From NCBI GenBank assembly GCA_026692865.1, contig JAPLNI010000052.1:1-64000 (forward strand): a stretch of DNA of 64,000 nt, read 5' to 3'. The notes beneath the pieces are model-generated. The model was not told the DNA's origin, ran no database searches, and was given only the letters and a program-made list of their open reading frames with translations. The translations under genes were made by a program, and so were the position numbers. Source of the DNA: Planctomycetota bacterium. Lineage in GTDB: Bacteria; Planctomycetota; Planctomycetia; Pirellulales; Pirellulaceae. Numbering within the stretch: position 1 is the first letter of the stretch; each line of letters opens with the position of its first letter. Below are positions 16,646-25,519 of this stretch, piece after piece.

Positions 16646-19273
16646 ATGAAACCTAGCAAATGGATGCCTAAAGGCCACTCGCGAAAGCGCAGAAATCACT
16701 CGCCGTCTCGATTTCGCCTTGCGATGGAGACACTGGAATCGCGGGTTATGCTGGTCGGTGAAGGAGCAGTCTTCTCGTTCGATCGCGTGGTGAGCACGGC
16801 CGGGCTACTGGGGAACGTTTCGGCGGTTGCTCGGTGGGGCGATGGCTCGCAATCGAATGTTGTGGTTGGTGCGACGCCAGCGACAGGTCCTATTCGACCA
16901 CGATTTGATTACTCTCTCGATACGACCGGCTTTTTCAATGTGCAAGAGAGACGAGACATTCTGCAGGCGGCTGCCGACATCGTCTTTTCGAAGTTCAGCG
17001 ATGTCCTTGCGGCAATCACGCCTTCTGGAACAAACAGTTGGCAAGCTGTTTTCCCGAATCCAACTACGGGGACAACACAAGTCATAAACGGCGGTGCGAT
17101 CGCTGCCAATGAGATCGTCATTTATGTTGGAGCGCGAGACCTTCCGGGGACCACAGTCGCTCAGGGTGGGCCGGGCGGGCTGGGGTGGAGTGGTACAACC
17201 GCTTGGGGGCAAGCCGTTACATCACGTGGTCAACCAGGCGCGTTCGGAACGACTCTGACGGATATTGGTCCATGGGGTGGATCGATGACAATTGATCCAA
17301 CAATCAAATGGCACTTCGGTGCAACAACGCAAGGATTAGATTCAGACGAGTATGACTTCCTGTCCGTTGTTAGCCACGAGTTCATGCATATCTTCGGTTA
17401 TGGTATTACGAGACCCGACGTAACAAGCAGTTGGGCGCGTTTGGTTAGCAACGGCTTCTTTACGGGTGCGAACGCACGTACTGCTAATGGCGGAGAGAAT
17501 GTGCGGCTTTCAGGAAATCAAGAGCACTGGGCCGAAGGTACTCAAAGCAACGGTCAGGAAGCTTTGATGGACCCGTCGATCAATAATACTGGCATTCGCA
17601 AATTGCCTACTCCACTAGATGTTGCAGGACTTCAAGATATCGGTTGGCAATTAATTCCACAGCAGATTCAAGTAAGCGGTTCAACCATTTATGGAGACGA
17701 TGGATCGTTCCCCGCAACAATCGTTGTTTCTGGCGCGACCGCAGGGCAACTCACCGTGGATCTAGGAGCAGTATCCGTCACCAACGTCGCTCCAACTATC
17801 ACGGCTTCAACCACAGCCAAATCGACCCGTGTGAACGTACCCCTTTCAATCACAGATATTGCGACCTTCAGTGATCCAGGTTTCGGGGGAAGCGAAACCT
17901 TTCGCTATGAAATCGACTGGCGTGACAGCTTACCTGGTGGAGCATCTTTGAACAGCGGCGTTGCAACTATCGATCGTGTTGGTGGACCAAATGTGCTTAC
18001 GTTAGGATCCTTCGATGGATCGCACACCTACTCGGCGACAGGCACTTACAACGTCACCTATCGAATCATTGACGACAATGGTGGTGTTGCGCAGCAGTCC
18101 TTTACCGTTCAAGTTCTTACGCCTCCTGAGATCGTATTAACCTTAGGCAGCACTTCAATGAACGAGGCCGCTGGAGTATCAGCTACCTCGTTGACAATAG
18201 ATTTACTAGGCTTCGATAACTCGGTTCCAGTAACCATAAATCTATCCAGCAGCGATCCAACCGAAGCCTCTATCGTTCCATCAGTCACTTTTGCTCCTGG
18301 TACAACACGGGCGACGATTCCGATTAACGCAATAGACGATACACTCCTGGATGGCTCTCAATTCGTTAGCTTCACCGCATCCTCAGGCAGCATTTTCGCT
18401 ACCTCAGCACTCCTTCAAGTAACCGATATTGAATCCATCTTGCTTTCGTTATCTACCGCAACTGTTCGTGAAGATGCAGGAGCCGGGGCCGCGATCTTGC
18501 GAGTCACTCGCAGCAACACCGACCAGCAGTCGCCAATCGCCGTCGCGTTGACCTCTTCGATTTCCGGAGTAACAGTTCCGGCGATGGTCACGATTCCCGC
18601 TAACTCTTCGTTTGTCGATGTCGGTGTCACTGTCGTCGACGATTCGTTAGTCAACGGAAGCCGCACCGCGCTTCTTCGCGGTGTATCTGTTCTCTACGCT
18701 GCTTCGGAGTTGCTTCTGACGATCAATGATTACGAGCCTATTCAATGGGTATCGGTTCCGATCACTCTGAGCGAAGGTACTGGCCCTTCGTCTGCGTCGA
18801 TCGATTTGACCATTCCAGCACCAGCACCGGCCGAAGGCGTCGTCCTAGCTTTGTCTCCTTCTGTATTGGGACAAATCGTCATCCCTGCGACGGTGACGAT
18901 TCCAGCAGGACAAACGAGGGTCTCTGTACCGATTAGCGTTGTTGAAGACTCCTACTCAGAAAATCATCAAGACGTGTTGGTCCTCGCTTCAGCAGCCGGA
19001 TACGTGCCGTCCGCAACTTCCGTACGAGTCTTGGACAACGACCGTTCCGCCTGGACAAATCCTAACGACATCTATGACGTCAATGGCGAGGAAGGGGTCA
19101 CTGCTCGCGATATCTTGAACGTAATCAACTACATCAATTCCAAGGGAATCATTCAGCTTCCGCCAATGCGTGATAGCAGCGAGCTTTTCTGGGTGGATGT
19201 AAGCGGCAACGGGTTTATTGAGCCTCTTGATATTCTACTGATTATCAATCTACTCAATCAAAGATCGACCTAG
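16646..19273 (+). CDS. Secreted LEPR-XLL/HExxH/Calx-beta/dockerin protein
   Basis: About 875 residues. The N-terminus is basic and carries ETLESRVMLV, the planctomycete LEPR-XLL-type motif found on exported giant proteins. Residues about 40-340 form a possible metalloprotease region with the zinc motif HEFMHIFGYG near 246. Then come a PKD-like segment (IDDNGGVAQQSFTVQVL) and two or three Calx-beta-like repeats (TVREDAGAGAAILRVTR, VPITLSEGTG). The C-terminus is a dockerin-like pair of calcium loops, DVNGEEGVTARDILNVINY and DVSGNGFIEPLDILLIINLL. ATG 16646 is preferred over TTG 16637. Upstream 16480-16636 is pyrimidine-rich. Likely a cell-surface or secreted protein; protease activity is unproven. 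Confidence 0.82.
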   Translation: MKPSKWMPKGHSRKRRNHSPSRFRLAMETLESRVMLVGEGAVFSFDRVVSTAGLLGNVSAVARWGDGSQSNVVVGATPATGPIRPRFDYSLDTTGFFNVQERRDILQAAADIVFSKFSDVLAAITPSGTNSWQAVFPNPTTGTTQVINGGAIAANEIVIYVGARDLPGTTVAQGGPGGLGWSGTTAWGQAVTSRGQPGAFGTTLTDIGPWGGSMTIDPTIKWHFGATTQGLDSDEYDFLSVVSHEFMHIFGYGITRPDVTSSWARLVSNGFFTGANARTANGGENVRLSGNQEHWAEGTQSNGQEALMDPSINNTGIRKLPTPLDVAGLQDIGWQLIPQQIQVSGSTIYGDDGSFPATIVVSGATAGQLTVDLGAVSVTNVAPTITASTTAKSTRVNVPLSITDIATFSDPGFGGSETFRYEIDWRDSLPGGASLNSGVATIDRVGGPNVLTLGSFDGSHTYSATGTYNVTYRIIDDNGGVAQQSFTVQVLTPPEIVLTLGSTSMNEAAGVSATSLTIDLLGFDNSVPVTINLSSSDPTEASIVPSVTFAPGTTRATIPINAIDDTLLDGSQFVSFTASSGSIFATSALLQVTDIESILLSLSTATVREDAGAGAAILRVTRSNTDQQSPIAVALTSSISGVTVPAMVTIPANSSFVDVGVTVVDDSLVNGSRTALLRGVSVLYAASELLLTINDYEPIQWVSVPITLSEGTGPSSASIDLTIPAPAPAEGVVLALSPSVLGQIVIPATVTIPAGQTRVSVPISVVEDSYSENHQDVLVLASAAGYVPSATSVRVLDNDRSAWTNPNDIYDVNGEEGVTARDILNVINYINSKGIIQLPPMRDSSELFWVDVSGNGFIEPLDILLIINLLNQRST

Positions 19274-19317
19274 AACACAGCAAACTAATGCTTTGTCCAA
19301 CTTAAAAAACGGGGTGG

Positions 19318-19397
19318 CTGAATTCGCGAGAATTCAGATGTCGATGAACACAATGGCAATGGCTGACGCTTTCAGATGTCTTACGACATCTGCTACG
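19318..19397. repeat. Double-hairpin repeat B, copy 1
   Basis: CTGAATTC-GCGA-GAATTCAG (19318-19337) and CAGATGTC-TTAC-GACATCTG (19373-19392) are two perfect 8-bp stems with four-base loops, 35 bases apart, followed by CTACG. The same pair at the same spacing occurs at 57444-57523 with a different spacer. It sits between convergent genes, so it may end transcription from both sides. The short open frame across it (19293-19505) is not called. Confidence 0.8.
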
Positions 19398-19494
19398 AGC
19401 ATAAACCCCGTTTACTATCTGAATAACGCACTAGAGATAAAGTTCGTTGCGATGGTTTGCTTCGAGGCATTAGTCAAAGCAACCGATTGGGTTC

Positions 19495-20991
19495 TCAAGA
19501 TTTAATCGCCGAAGCCATTTTTCGCTCGTTCCAAGTAGTGACAAGAACGCCAGTCGCGAACGTCGTAGTCGAGCCAATAACCGCAAGCCAAGGGAACGCC
19601 AGTCTAAAACCCCAGACAGGCAACAGCGGCAATCCGAACTGTACAGCCAGCATGATGACGAGCCCGACAGCGGCACTTCCGATTGCTGCCTTCTCATCGG
19701 TACGTTTTGTAAACGTGCCAAGTGCGAAAAGACCAAGCAAGATGCCTGAAGAAAAACCTGCTATCGTCAACGCGTTATCTATGACGCTCTTGTTGAAGGT
19801 GCTTGCCCATACTCCGATCGCAATTTGAAGGATACCAAAAAAAACAGTGAGTAAACGAGTCGTCCAAACTTGTCGATTCTCCGTTGGGATCGTTTTGCAG
19901 CTTGGTAACCATAGATCGCTCACCACCGATGAAGCGGACGCCGCAAGGGAACTAGAAAGCGTGGACATGACTGCTGCCAGAATCGCGGCCAACATCAGAC
20001 CTATCAACCCGGTATTGGCCGGAAACGAATGAATCATAAAGTAGGAGAAGATCGCGTCGTTCTTGATCCCCTCTGGAAGAGTCGCTTGCGTGGCGTAAAA
20101 ACAAGCGAGAAGTATTCCAATCAAAAGAAACAAGGCGAATTGAGCAAAAACCACTAATCCACTGTACAGGATCGCGCGAGCCGCATCGCGTTGACTGCGA
20201 GCACTCAAGTAACGCTGGACCATCATCTGATCTGTACCATGCGAACCTAACGACAGCGTCGCGCCTCCGATTAATCCAGCCCAAAGCGTGAAAGGATCGG
20301 TAAGAGAAAGTCGCCAATCGATCAAGTCAAACTTGTGGTTCTCTTTCGCGAAATCAAAGAAGCTTTTCCACCCGTCAGGCAAGTAGCTTACGATGACAAA
20401 CACGGCGGCGATACTGCCCGCAAGGTAAATGATTAGTTGCACGCAATCGTTCCAGACAACGGATCGCATCCCACCGAAGTAAGTGTAAAGCATAGTAACG
20501 CAACCGATCGTTACCGCACTCCACAACATTGGCCATCCGGCTAACTCATTTAGTACCATTGCTGCAAGAAAAAGCCGAAGACCATCCCCAAGATTGCGAG
20601 TTACAAGAAACAAAACCGACGCGATTCGTTTTGTATGGATACCAAAGCGGACTCCGAGAATCTCATAAGCACTCATCAGCCTCCCCTCGAAATAGCCCGG
20701 TAAGAGAAAATACACAACCAAAATCCTACCCAGAATGAACCCAAGGGCCAGTTGAAGAAACTTGAAGCCAGTGTCGCCAAATCCATGCCCTGGCACGCTC
20801 AGTACTGTCGCTGTGCTTGTTTCGGTCGCGACAATCGATCCCAGAATTGCCCACCACGGCAAATTGCGGTCACCTAACAGGTAAGATTCAATTGAATTGT
20901 TCTTTCCGCGAAATCGAAGTCCAATTACGATCGATAGGCTTGCGGCTATAAACAATACGAATAGATCAATGATCCCAAGCGGAACAATCAT
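19495..20991 (-). CDS. Sodium:solute symporter (SSS family)
   Basis: 498 residues with about thirteen hydrophobic segments. GLRFRGKNNSIESYLLGDRN followed by PWWAILGSIVATETSTATV is the family's N-terminal signature, and GGATLSLGSHGTDQMMVQRY and MSTLSSSLAASASSVVSDL are the Na+-site region. SSS carriers import sugars, sialic acid, amino acids or similar with Na+. The gene is divergent from murQ and its kinase partner with about 156 bases between the starts, so uptake of N-acetylmuramic acid or another amino sugar is a reasonable inference. ATG start MIVPLGIID. Confidence 0.88.
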   Translation of the reverse strand: MIVPLGIIDLFVLFIAASLSIVIGLRFRGKNNSIESYLLGDRNLPWWAILGSIVATETSTATVLSVPGHGFGDTGFKFLQLALGFILGRILVVYFLLPGYFEGRLMSAYEILGVRFGIHTKRIASVLFLVTRNLGDGLRLFLAAMVLNELAGWPMLWSAVTIGCVTMLYTYFGGMRSVVWNDCVQLIIYLAGSIAAVFVIVSYLPDGWKSFFDFAKENHKFDLIDWRLSLTDPFTLWAGLIGGATLSLGSHGTDQMMVQRYLSARSQRDAARAILYSGLVVFAQFALFLLIGILLACFYATQATLPEGIKNDAIFSYFMIHSFPANTGLIGLMLAAILAAVMSTLSSSLAASASSVVSDLWLPSCKTIPTENRQVWTTRLLTVFFGILQIAIGVWASTFNKSVIDNALTIAGFSSGILLGLFALGTFTKRTDEKAAIGSAAVGLVIMLAVQFGLPLLPVWGFRLAFPWLAVIGSTTTFATGVLVTTWNERKMASAIKS

Positions 20992-21059
20992 CCGATTCCT
21001 CTAGATCAGTTATGATCAGCTAAAAAATTTACTAGCAATTAGTTAAAACACATGTATCC

Positions 21060-21076
21060 AAGTCTCTTCAAAGACT
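21060..21076. repeat. Short hairpin of repeat C family, copy 2
   Basis: AAGTCTCTTCAAAGACTT gives a 6-bp stem with a short loop, in the divergent promoter region between the symporter and murQ. It shares the AAGTCT/AGACTT core with 4290, 38088 and 39721. Position in a divergent region argues against a simple terminator. Confidence 0.4.
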
Positions 21077-21147
21077 TAAACACTTCGTAATCCCGCGATT
21101 TTGAACTCGATAATCCAATCAGTATAGTTACGAACAGCCAAAACGAT

Positions 21148-22065
21148 ATGCATCATCTTGTTACCGAACAACCGAACGCAACGTCCGCTGAAATCGATAC
21201 ACTTTCAACAATCCAGATTGTTGAATTGATGAACAACGAAGACCAAAAAGTCGCGGCGGCTGTCGCTCTGGAATCCATCGCGATCGCCACCGCTGTCGAT
21301 GCAATAGCCGCCCGCGTTGCGACCGGTGGAAGGCTGATTTATTTGGGAGCGGGAACTTCCGGGCGTTTGGGAGTGCTCGATGCCTCCGAATGCCCTCCAA
21401 CTTTTAACACGCCTCCGTCAATGGTTGTAGGGATTATTGCGGGGGGGGCTAAGGCATTGACCAACGCGATCGAAGGTGCCGAAGATGACTCGGCAGCAGC
21501 CGTTTCCGACTTGCAATCGCATGAATTTTCTAGCCGCGATGTCTTAGTCGGAATCGCAACCAGTGGACGAACACCTTACGTAATCAGTGGGCTTCGCTAT
21601 GCTCAAGAAATTGGTGCCTTCGCGATTGGGCTGAGTTGCAATCCTAACTCAGAACTCAATCTATGTTCCGATGTGGTTATCGCGCCAGTAGTCGGACCGG
21701 AAGTGATTAGTGGTTCTACGCGACTCAAAGCTGGAACGGCTACGAAGATGGTGCTCAATATTCTTACCACCGCAACCATGGTCCGGCTTGGCAAGACTTT
21801 CGGAAACTGGATGGTCGACTTGCGTGCGACGAATATCAAATTGAAGGCTCGTAGCGTTCGTATCGTGTCGGCGATTACGGGCCTGAGCGAAGAACAAGCG
21901 GCAGAGCAACTCAATCGATGCAATGGCGAAGTCAAGACTGCAATCGTAGCGACTACGCAAGCAATCGAACCTTCCGACGCTCGCCAACTCCTCACTCGTA
22001 CAAACGGAAGATTGCGTGATGCACTCAAGCTAACCGCTGTTGATGACGACAGACTAACGAACTAA
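21148..22065 (+). CDS. murQ: N-acetylmuramic acid 6-phosphate etherase
   Basis: 305 residues, standard length. LVTEQPNATSAEIDTLSTIQ, the SIS-domain segment GAGTSGRLGVLDASECPPTF and GIIAGGAKALTNAIEGAEDD are diagnostic for MurQ, and the C-terminal UBA-like end (LSEEQAAEQLNRCNGEVKTA) is present. MurQ cleaves the D-lactyl ether of MurNAc-6-P to give GlcNAc-6-P, feeding recovered peptidoglycan sugar into metabolism in the cytoplasm. The kinase gene follows after five bases, and a symporter is divergent. Confidence 0.95.
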   Translation: MHHLVTEQPNATSAEIDTLSTIQIVELMNNEDQKVAAAVALESIAIATAVDAIAARVATGGRLIYLGAGTSGRLGVLDASECPPTFNTPPSMVVGIIAGGAKALTNAIEGAEDDSAAAVSDLQSHEFSSRDVLVGIATSGRTPYVISGLRYAQEIGAFAIGLSCNPNSELNLCSDVVIAPVVGPEVISGSTRLKAGTATKMVLNILTTATMVRLGKTFGNWMVDLRATNIKLKARSVRIVSAITGLSEEQAAEQLNRCNGEVKTAIVATTQAIEPSDARQLLTRTNGRLRDALKLTAVDDDRLTN

Positions 22066-22070
22066 AGCGC

Positions 22071-23099
22071 ATGACAAATTATCAACAACCTGTTCGTGTT
22101 CTTGCAGTGGATGGCGGTGGCTCCAAGACAATTGCCTGGATTGCGAACGTCGTTTCTTCGAACCAGGGTGAACCGTTGCAGATCGATGTTTTGGGACGTG
22201 GATTCGCCGGCCCTAGCAATCCTCGATCGATTGGCTTTGACGCTGCTTTTGATAATCTCAACTTTGCAGTAGATCAAGCGATTGAGCAGTCGTTGATTAC
22301 TTCTCAATCAATCTCCAATCCTATTTCTGTTGCCTGTCTCAGTCTGGCCGGTGTTGGCCGAACTGAAGAGCAAGTTCAAGTGAAATCGTGGGCCGACCAA
22401 CGAGAGTTGGCAAACCAGATAATCGTTGTCAACGATGTGGAGCCGTTACGTTTAGCCGCGATGTACGAAAGTTGTCAAAGCCATTTGCTGCTTACGGTTG
22501 ATTCCAATTGGGAACAATGTGTAACGCTAGTTGTCGGTACTGGATCGATAGCAAGTGGCCGCAATGGTGAGGGTAAGTCCACTCGCGCCGGAGGATGGGG
22601 CTACTTGCTAGGCGATCAGGGGAGTGGATTTGCAATGGGTTTAGCTGGGCTTCAATCCATTTGCGAAGCCCATGATCTCGGTGAATCGTTAACACTCTTT
22701 CAAGGTGCACTTCTGGATTATCTGCGTTTGACCAAGCCAACCGATCTTGTTGGCTTTTTGTACAGAGATCCAATTCCGCGAGTAGAAGTCGCCGAACTGA
22801 GCGAGATCGTGCTAGCTCACGCAGACAGTGACAATCTTGCTCTGAAAATTCGTTGTCAATCGATCGAAGCGATGGCAAGTCTTATTGGTACAACTCTGCA
22901 AAGACTTGGTCTTTCAAATCAGTCTTATTCCCTAGCCTTGAGTGGTGGGATCCTTACCAATCATTCGGTTATGGTTGACAAGCTTTTATCAACTCTTCAG
23001 CAGCAGAATCAGGCCCCGCGAATCTGGCATCTTATTCAGCAACCCATTCACGGCGCGCTATTAATGGCCGCTCAGCAGGTAAAATGGCGCGGCGAGTAG
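22071..23099 (+). CDS. BadF/BadG-type ATPase, probable MurNAc/GlcNAc kinase
   Basis: 342 residues of the ASKHA fold: phosphate-1 loop LAVDGGGSKTIAW at 11-23, connect and phosphate-2 region LVVGTGSIASGRNGEG, AGGWGYLLGDQGSGFAMGL (the family's hallmark) and adenosine loop LALSGGILTN. The family includes N-acetylglucosamine kinases and the MurNAc kinase MurK. Starting five bases after murQ, it most likely makes MurNAc-6-P, the MurQ substrate, or GlcNAc-6-P. Which sugar is used is not decidable from motifs. It is followed by truD after 40 bases, probably the same transcript. Confidence 0.85.
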   Translation: MTNYQQPVRVLAVDGGGSKTIAWIANVVSSNQGEPLQIDVLGRGFAGPSNPRSIGFDAAFDNLNFAVDQAIEQSLITSQSISNPISVACLSLAGVGRTEEQVQVKSWADQRELANQIIVVNDVEPLRLAAMYESCQSHLLLTVDSNWEQCVTLVVGTGSIASGRNGEGKSTRAGGWGYLLGDQGSGFAMGLAGLQSICEAHDLGESLTLFQGALLDYLRLTKPTDLVGFLYRDPIPRVEVAELSEIVLAHADSDNLALKIRCQSIEAMASLIGTTLQRLGLSNQSYSLALSGGILTNHSVMVDKLLSTLQQQNQAPRIWHLIQQPIHGALLMAAQQVKWRGE

Positions 23100-23139
23100 A
23101 AGAAGGTTTGCGTCGACCAGTACAAGAGCCAATAAACGA

Positions 23140-24180
23140 ATGAACCCAATCAATCCGCCACGAATATTCGGTCCAACACTTGGTTCCGCACGCTTTAAAT
23201 CGCAGCTTGATGATTTTGTGGTTGAGGAGATTCTCGGATTCGAACCGACCGGAGAGGGGGAACATTGTTTGGTGTGGGTCGAAAAGATCGATCGCAATAC
23301 GAATGATGTAGCTGCCGAATTTGCGAAGAAGCTCGGTATTCGCAAACGCTTAGTCAATCACTGTGGGTTGAAAGATCGACACGGAGTGACGCGGCAATGG
23401 TTCAACCTTCATCTCCCAGGACAGCCTTCGCCCTCAGCATCCGAACTCGATTATGAAGGCGTTCGGGTGTTGAGCATTACGCGTAATCTGCGAACGCTTC
23501 GTCGCGGTTGTCACCAGGGGAACCGTTTCACAATACGTTTGCGTGATTGCTCATTTTCTGAGAATGATGCAGCCGAGCGGTGGCAAATGATTATCGATCG
23601 AGGCGTACCGAACTACTTTGGGCCACAGCGATTCGGTCGTGATGGAGGCAACATAGAACAAGCGATGCGGATGATGTCGGGGGAAATTCAAGTTCGAGAT
23701 CGCGCTCTTCGCGGCATTCTGATCTCCGCCGCTCGTAGTTTTCTTTTCAATGCATTTATTGCAAAACGAATTGAACTTGAGACATGGGAAACACCGATGG
23801 ACGGTGATGTATTTGGGTTTGCGGACAAACGCAGCCTCGTCATTCCTGACAATCTTCGCGGTGACGAGTTTGAGCGCGTGCGGCAGGGAACACTTGAACT
23901 GACGGCACCACTCTGGGGCACAGGTGAACTTCTCAGCCGTGGGCAAGTGAAAGCGTTTGAAGAATCTGTCGCAGCATGCTTTCCTGATGTCGTGTCAGGC
24001 CTAGCACAGTTCAACCTGCAACAAGAACGCCGCGTCATCAGACTCCGCCCCGAGTCGTCTCAACTAACCTGGGAAAACGACCACACGCTTCTGCTTCAAT
24101 TCGATCTTTCAACGGGCAATTATGCAACGACCTTGCTTCGCGAATTTGCAGATCTCGATGGAACGGGGAATGAACGTTAG
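23140..24180 (+). CDS. truD: tRNA pseudouridine(13) synthase
   Basis: 346 residues. DDFVVEEILGFEPTGEGEH at the N-terminus, the catalytic segment GLKDRHGVTRQWF (Asp is the nucleophile) and NYFGPQRFGRDGGN are the three TruD motifs. The insertion (TRUD) domain follows with AARSFLFNAFIAKRIE. The enzyme isomerises U13 in tRNA-Glu and others. Its place after the amino-sugar kinase seems coincidental; the convergent MazG-like gene begins 15 bases past the stop. Confidence 0.95.
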   Translation: MNPINPPRIFGPTLGSARFKSQLDDFVVEEILGFEPTGEGEHCLVWVEKIDRNTNDVAAEFAKKLGIRKRLVNHCGLKDRHGVTRQWFNLHLPGQPSPSASELDYEGVRVLSITRNLRTLRRGCHQGNRFTIRLRDCSFSENDAAERWQMIIDRGVPNYFGPQRFGRDGGNIEQAMRMMSGEIQVRDRALRGILISAARSFLFNAFIAKRIELETWETPMDGDVFGFADKRSLVIPDNLRGDEFERVRQGTLELTAPLWGTGELLSRGQVKAFEESVAACFPDVVSGLAQFNLQQERRVIRLRPESSQLTWENDHTLLLQFDLSTGNYATTLLREFADLDGTGNER

Positions 24181-24195
24181 GCCGAATTCCAAACT

Positions 24196-24561
24196 TTAAA
24201 GCCGATCGTACTTTTTTGGCGATCCTTTTGATTTGGCAACTGGGTACTTCTCCGCATTGATTTTTGATTTTGCGTCAATAGCTTCAGCGATATCAATTCC
24301 GCAAACAGAAGCGAACTCCAAAGCAAACATCATCACGTCCGCCAGTTCGTTTGCAACAGCTTGCTTGTTTTCTGGATCAGTCGCCAGTGTAATCGACTTG
24401 TCCGACGAAACCCACCGAAAGATGTCGGCAAGTTCACCCACTTCAGAACTAAGAGCCATCACCAAATTCTTCGGGTCATGAAACTGCTGCCAGTCGCGTT
24501 CAGCAACGAACTCTGTGATCAAAGTCTTGAGATGTGTAATCGTTGTTGTGTTGTCGTTCAT
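24196..24561 (-). CDS. MazG-like nucleotide pyrophosphohydrolase
   Basis: About 121 residues from MNDNTTTITHL. The metal site EVGELADIFRW (ExxE) and the second pair in NELADVMMFALEFA (EXXD) are those of the all-alpha NTP-PPase fold, close to the RS21-C6/dCTPase type by length. These enzymes remove abnormal or excess (d)NTPs. The frame is open to 24603, but that longer start would overlap the repeat protein's end; with ATG 24561 the genes are 19 bases apart. Same strand as the upstream repeat protein. Confidence 0.87.
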   Translation of the reverse strand: MNDNTTTITHLKTLITEFVAERDWQQFHDPKNLVMALSSEVGELADIFRWVSSDKSITLATDPENKQAVANELADVMMFALEFASVCGIDIAEAIDAKSKINAEKYPVAKSKGSPKKYDRL

Positions 24562-24580
24562 CGACTGGTTTGTGTTCACT

Positions 24581-25114
24581 TTAGCGTGGACTTCTACTCG
24601 CACTTCCGATCACACGTCCGGAACGATCGCGAGTTATTATTTGGCTCCCATTGTTTGTTGTCGATCCAATCGATCGTCCGCTGGAGTCACGAAAGGTGGT
24701 CTGATTGCGAGATTGAGTTGCCGAACCGATGTTGCTTCCACTAGAAGAGCGAAACGTTGTGCGATCTCTGTTCGTATTCGCACTTTCAACAACGCGACCG
24801 CTTGCATCTCGAAGCACCGTTCGATCACCGGAGGTATTCGCAGTACCCACAACACGTCCAGAGCTATCTCGAAAAGTCGTCTGATTTCCGGATCGTGCCG
24901 CCGTCGCTTGAACGCGTCCTGACGAATCACGAAAGGTATTTCGATCACCGCTCTTATTTTGAATTGCCGAATACCATTGGGTGATCGGTAACGTGCTGCT
25001 CGATGGTTGGCTTGCGGCGTTACGATTCCTCTCCTGCGCCTTGGTAGATGCCATTACGCAACAGATTGCTCCCAAAGCAAACATCACTTGTAGAAACCGA
25101 AGTATTCGCATCAT
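24581..25114 (-). CDS. Secreted protein built of six 20-residue repeats
   Basis: About 177 residues from MMRILRF. A signal peptide (LRFLQVMFALGAICCVMAST, cut near KAQ) precedes a short linker and then six tandem repeats of exactly 20 residues, consensus G(D/N)xTTFRDSSGRVVGxAxxx, for example GNQTTFRDSSGRVVGTANTS. They are basic and Ser/Thr/Gly rich and look like a short beta solenoid or beta-hairpin stack. AAGGA lies eight bases upstream of the preferred ATG at 25114; upstream starts would place coding sequence before the signal peptide. Function unknown; probably periplasmic or surface. Confidence 0.75.
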   Translation of the reverse strand: MMRILRFLQVMFALGAICCVMASTKAQERNRNAASQPSSSTLPITQWYSAIQNKSGDRNTFRDSSGRVQATAARSGNQTTFRDSSGRVVGTANTSGDRTVLRDASGRVVESANTNRDRTTFRSSSGSNIGSATQSRNQTTFRDSSGRSIGSTTNNGSQIITRDRSGRVIGSASRSPR

Positions 25115-25519
25115 TTCAATCCTTGCGAAAAACGCATGGAACATCTCACACTCCGCCTTAATTTTTCTGGGTTTCATAAGCAGTGTCCTTGCAAGACGTG
25201 TCCTTGTAAGCAGCATCACGCTTGAGAGCTGTAGCTGTGTCGTTCTTTTCTGTCCTGCTCGAGCTACATCTTATCATACGGAATGTGCAACAAGGAACGA
25301 AGAACCACTACAATTTCTTGGTGGACGCCATTTCTAGTACTTACAACGAAATTTGAAACGACGCGGTATCGTTTGTTTCGTTGGCTGAAGTTACCAAGGA
25401 AAAATTTCTTGGGTGAAGCCGAAACCCTTTGCTTTTTTGATGAAGTAAAGCAATGTGCGATCCTTTATTCGCTCACCAGCAACTTCAGAGGATGTCGAAA
25501 GGTCGCGTTGTTTGTGCAT
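25115..25519. other. Intergenic gap, no gene recognised
   Basis: About 405 bases between two leftward genes. GTGTCCTTG occurs twice (25183 and 25198, period 15). A T-rich stretch and several short ORFs are present, none with signal or domain character. It should contain the promoter of the repeat protein. Confidence 0.5.

Noticed and set aside
19293-19505. 70-codon frame between the exoprotein and the symporter
   Set aside because: Covers the double-hairpin repeat B and runs into the 3' end of the symporter gene on the other strand; no protein features.
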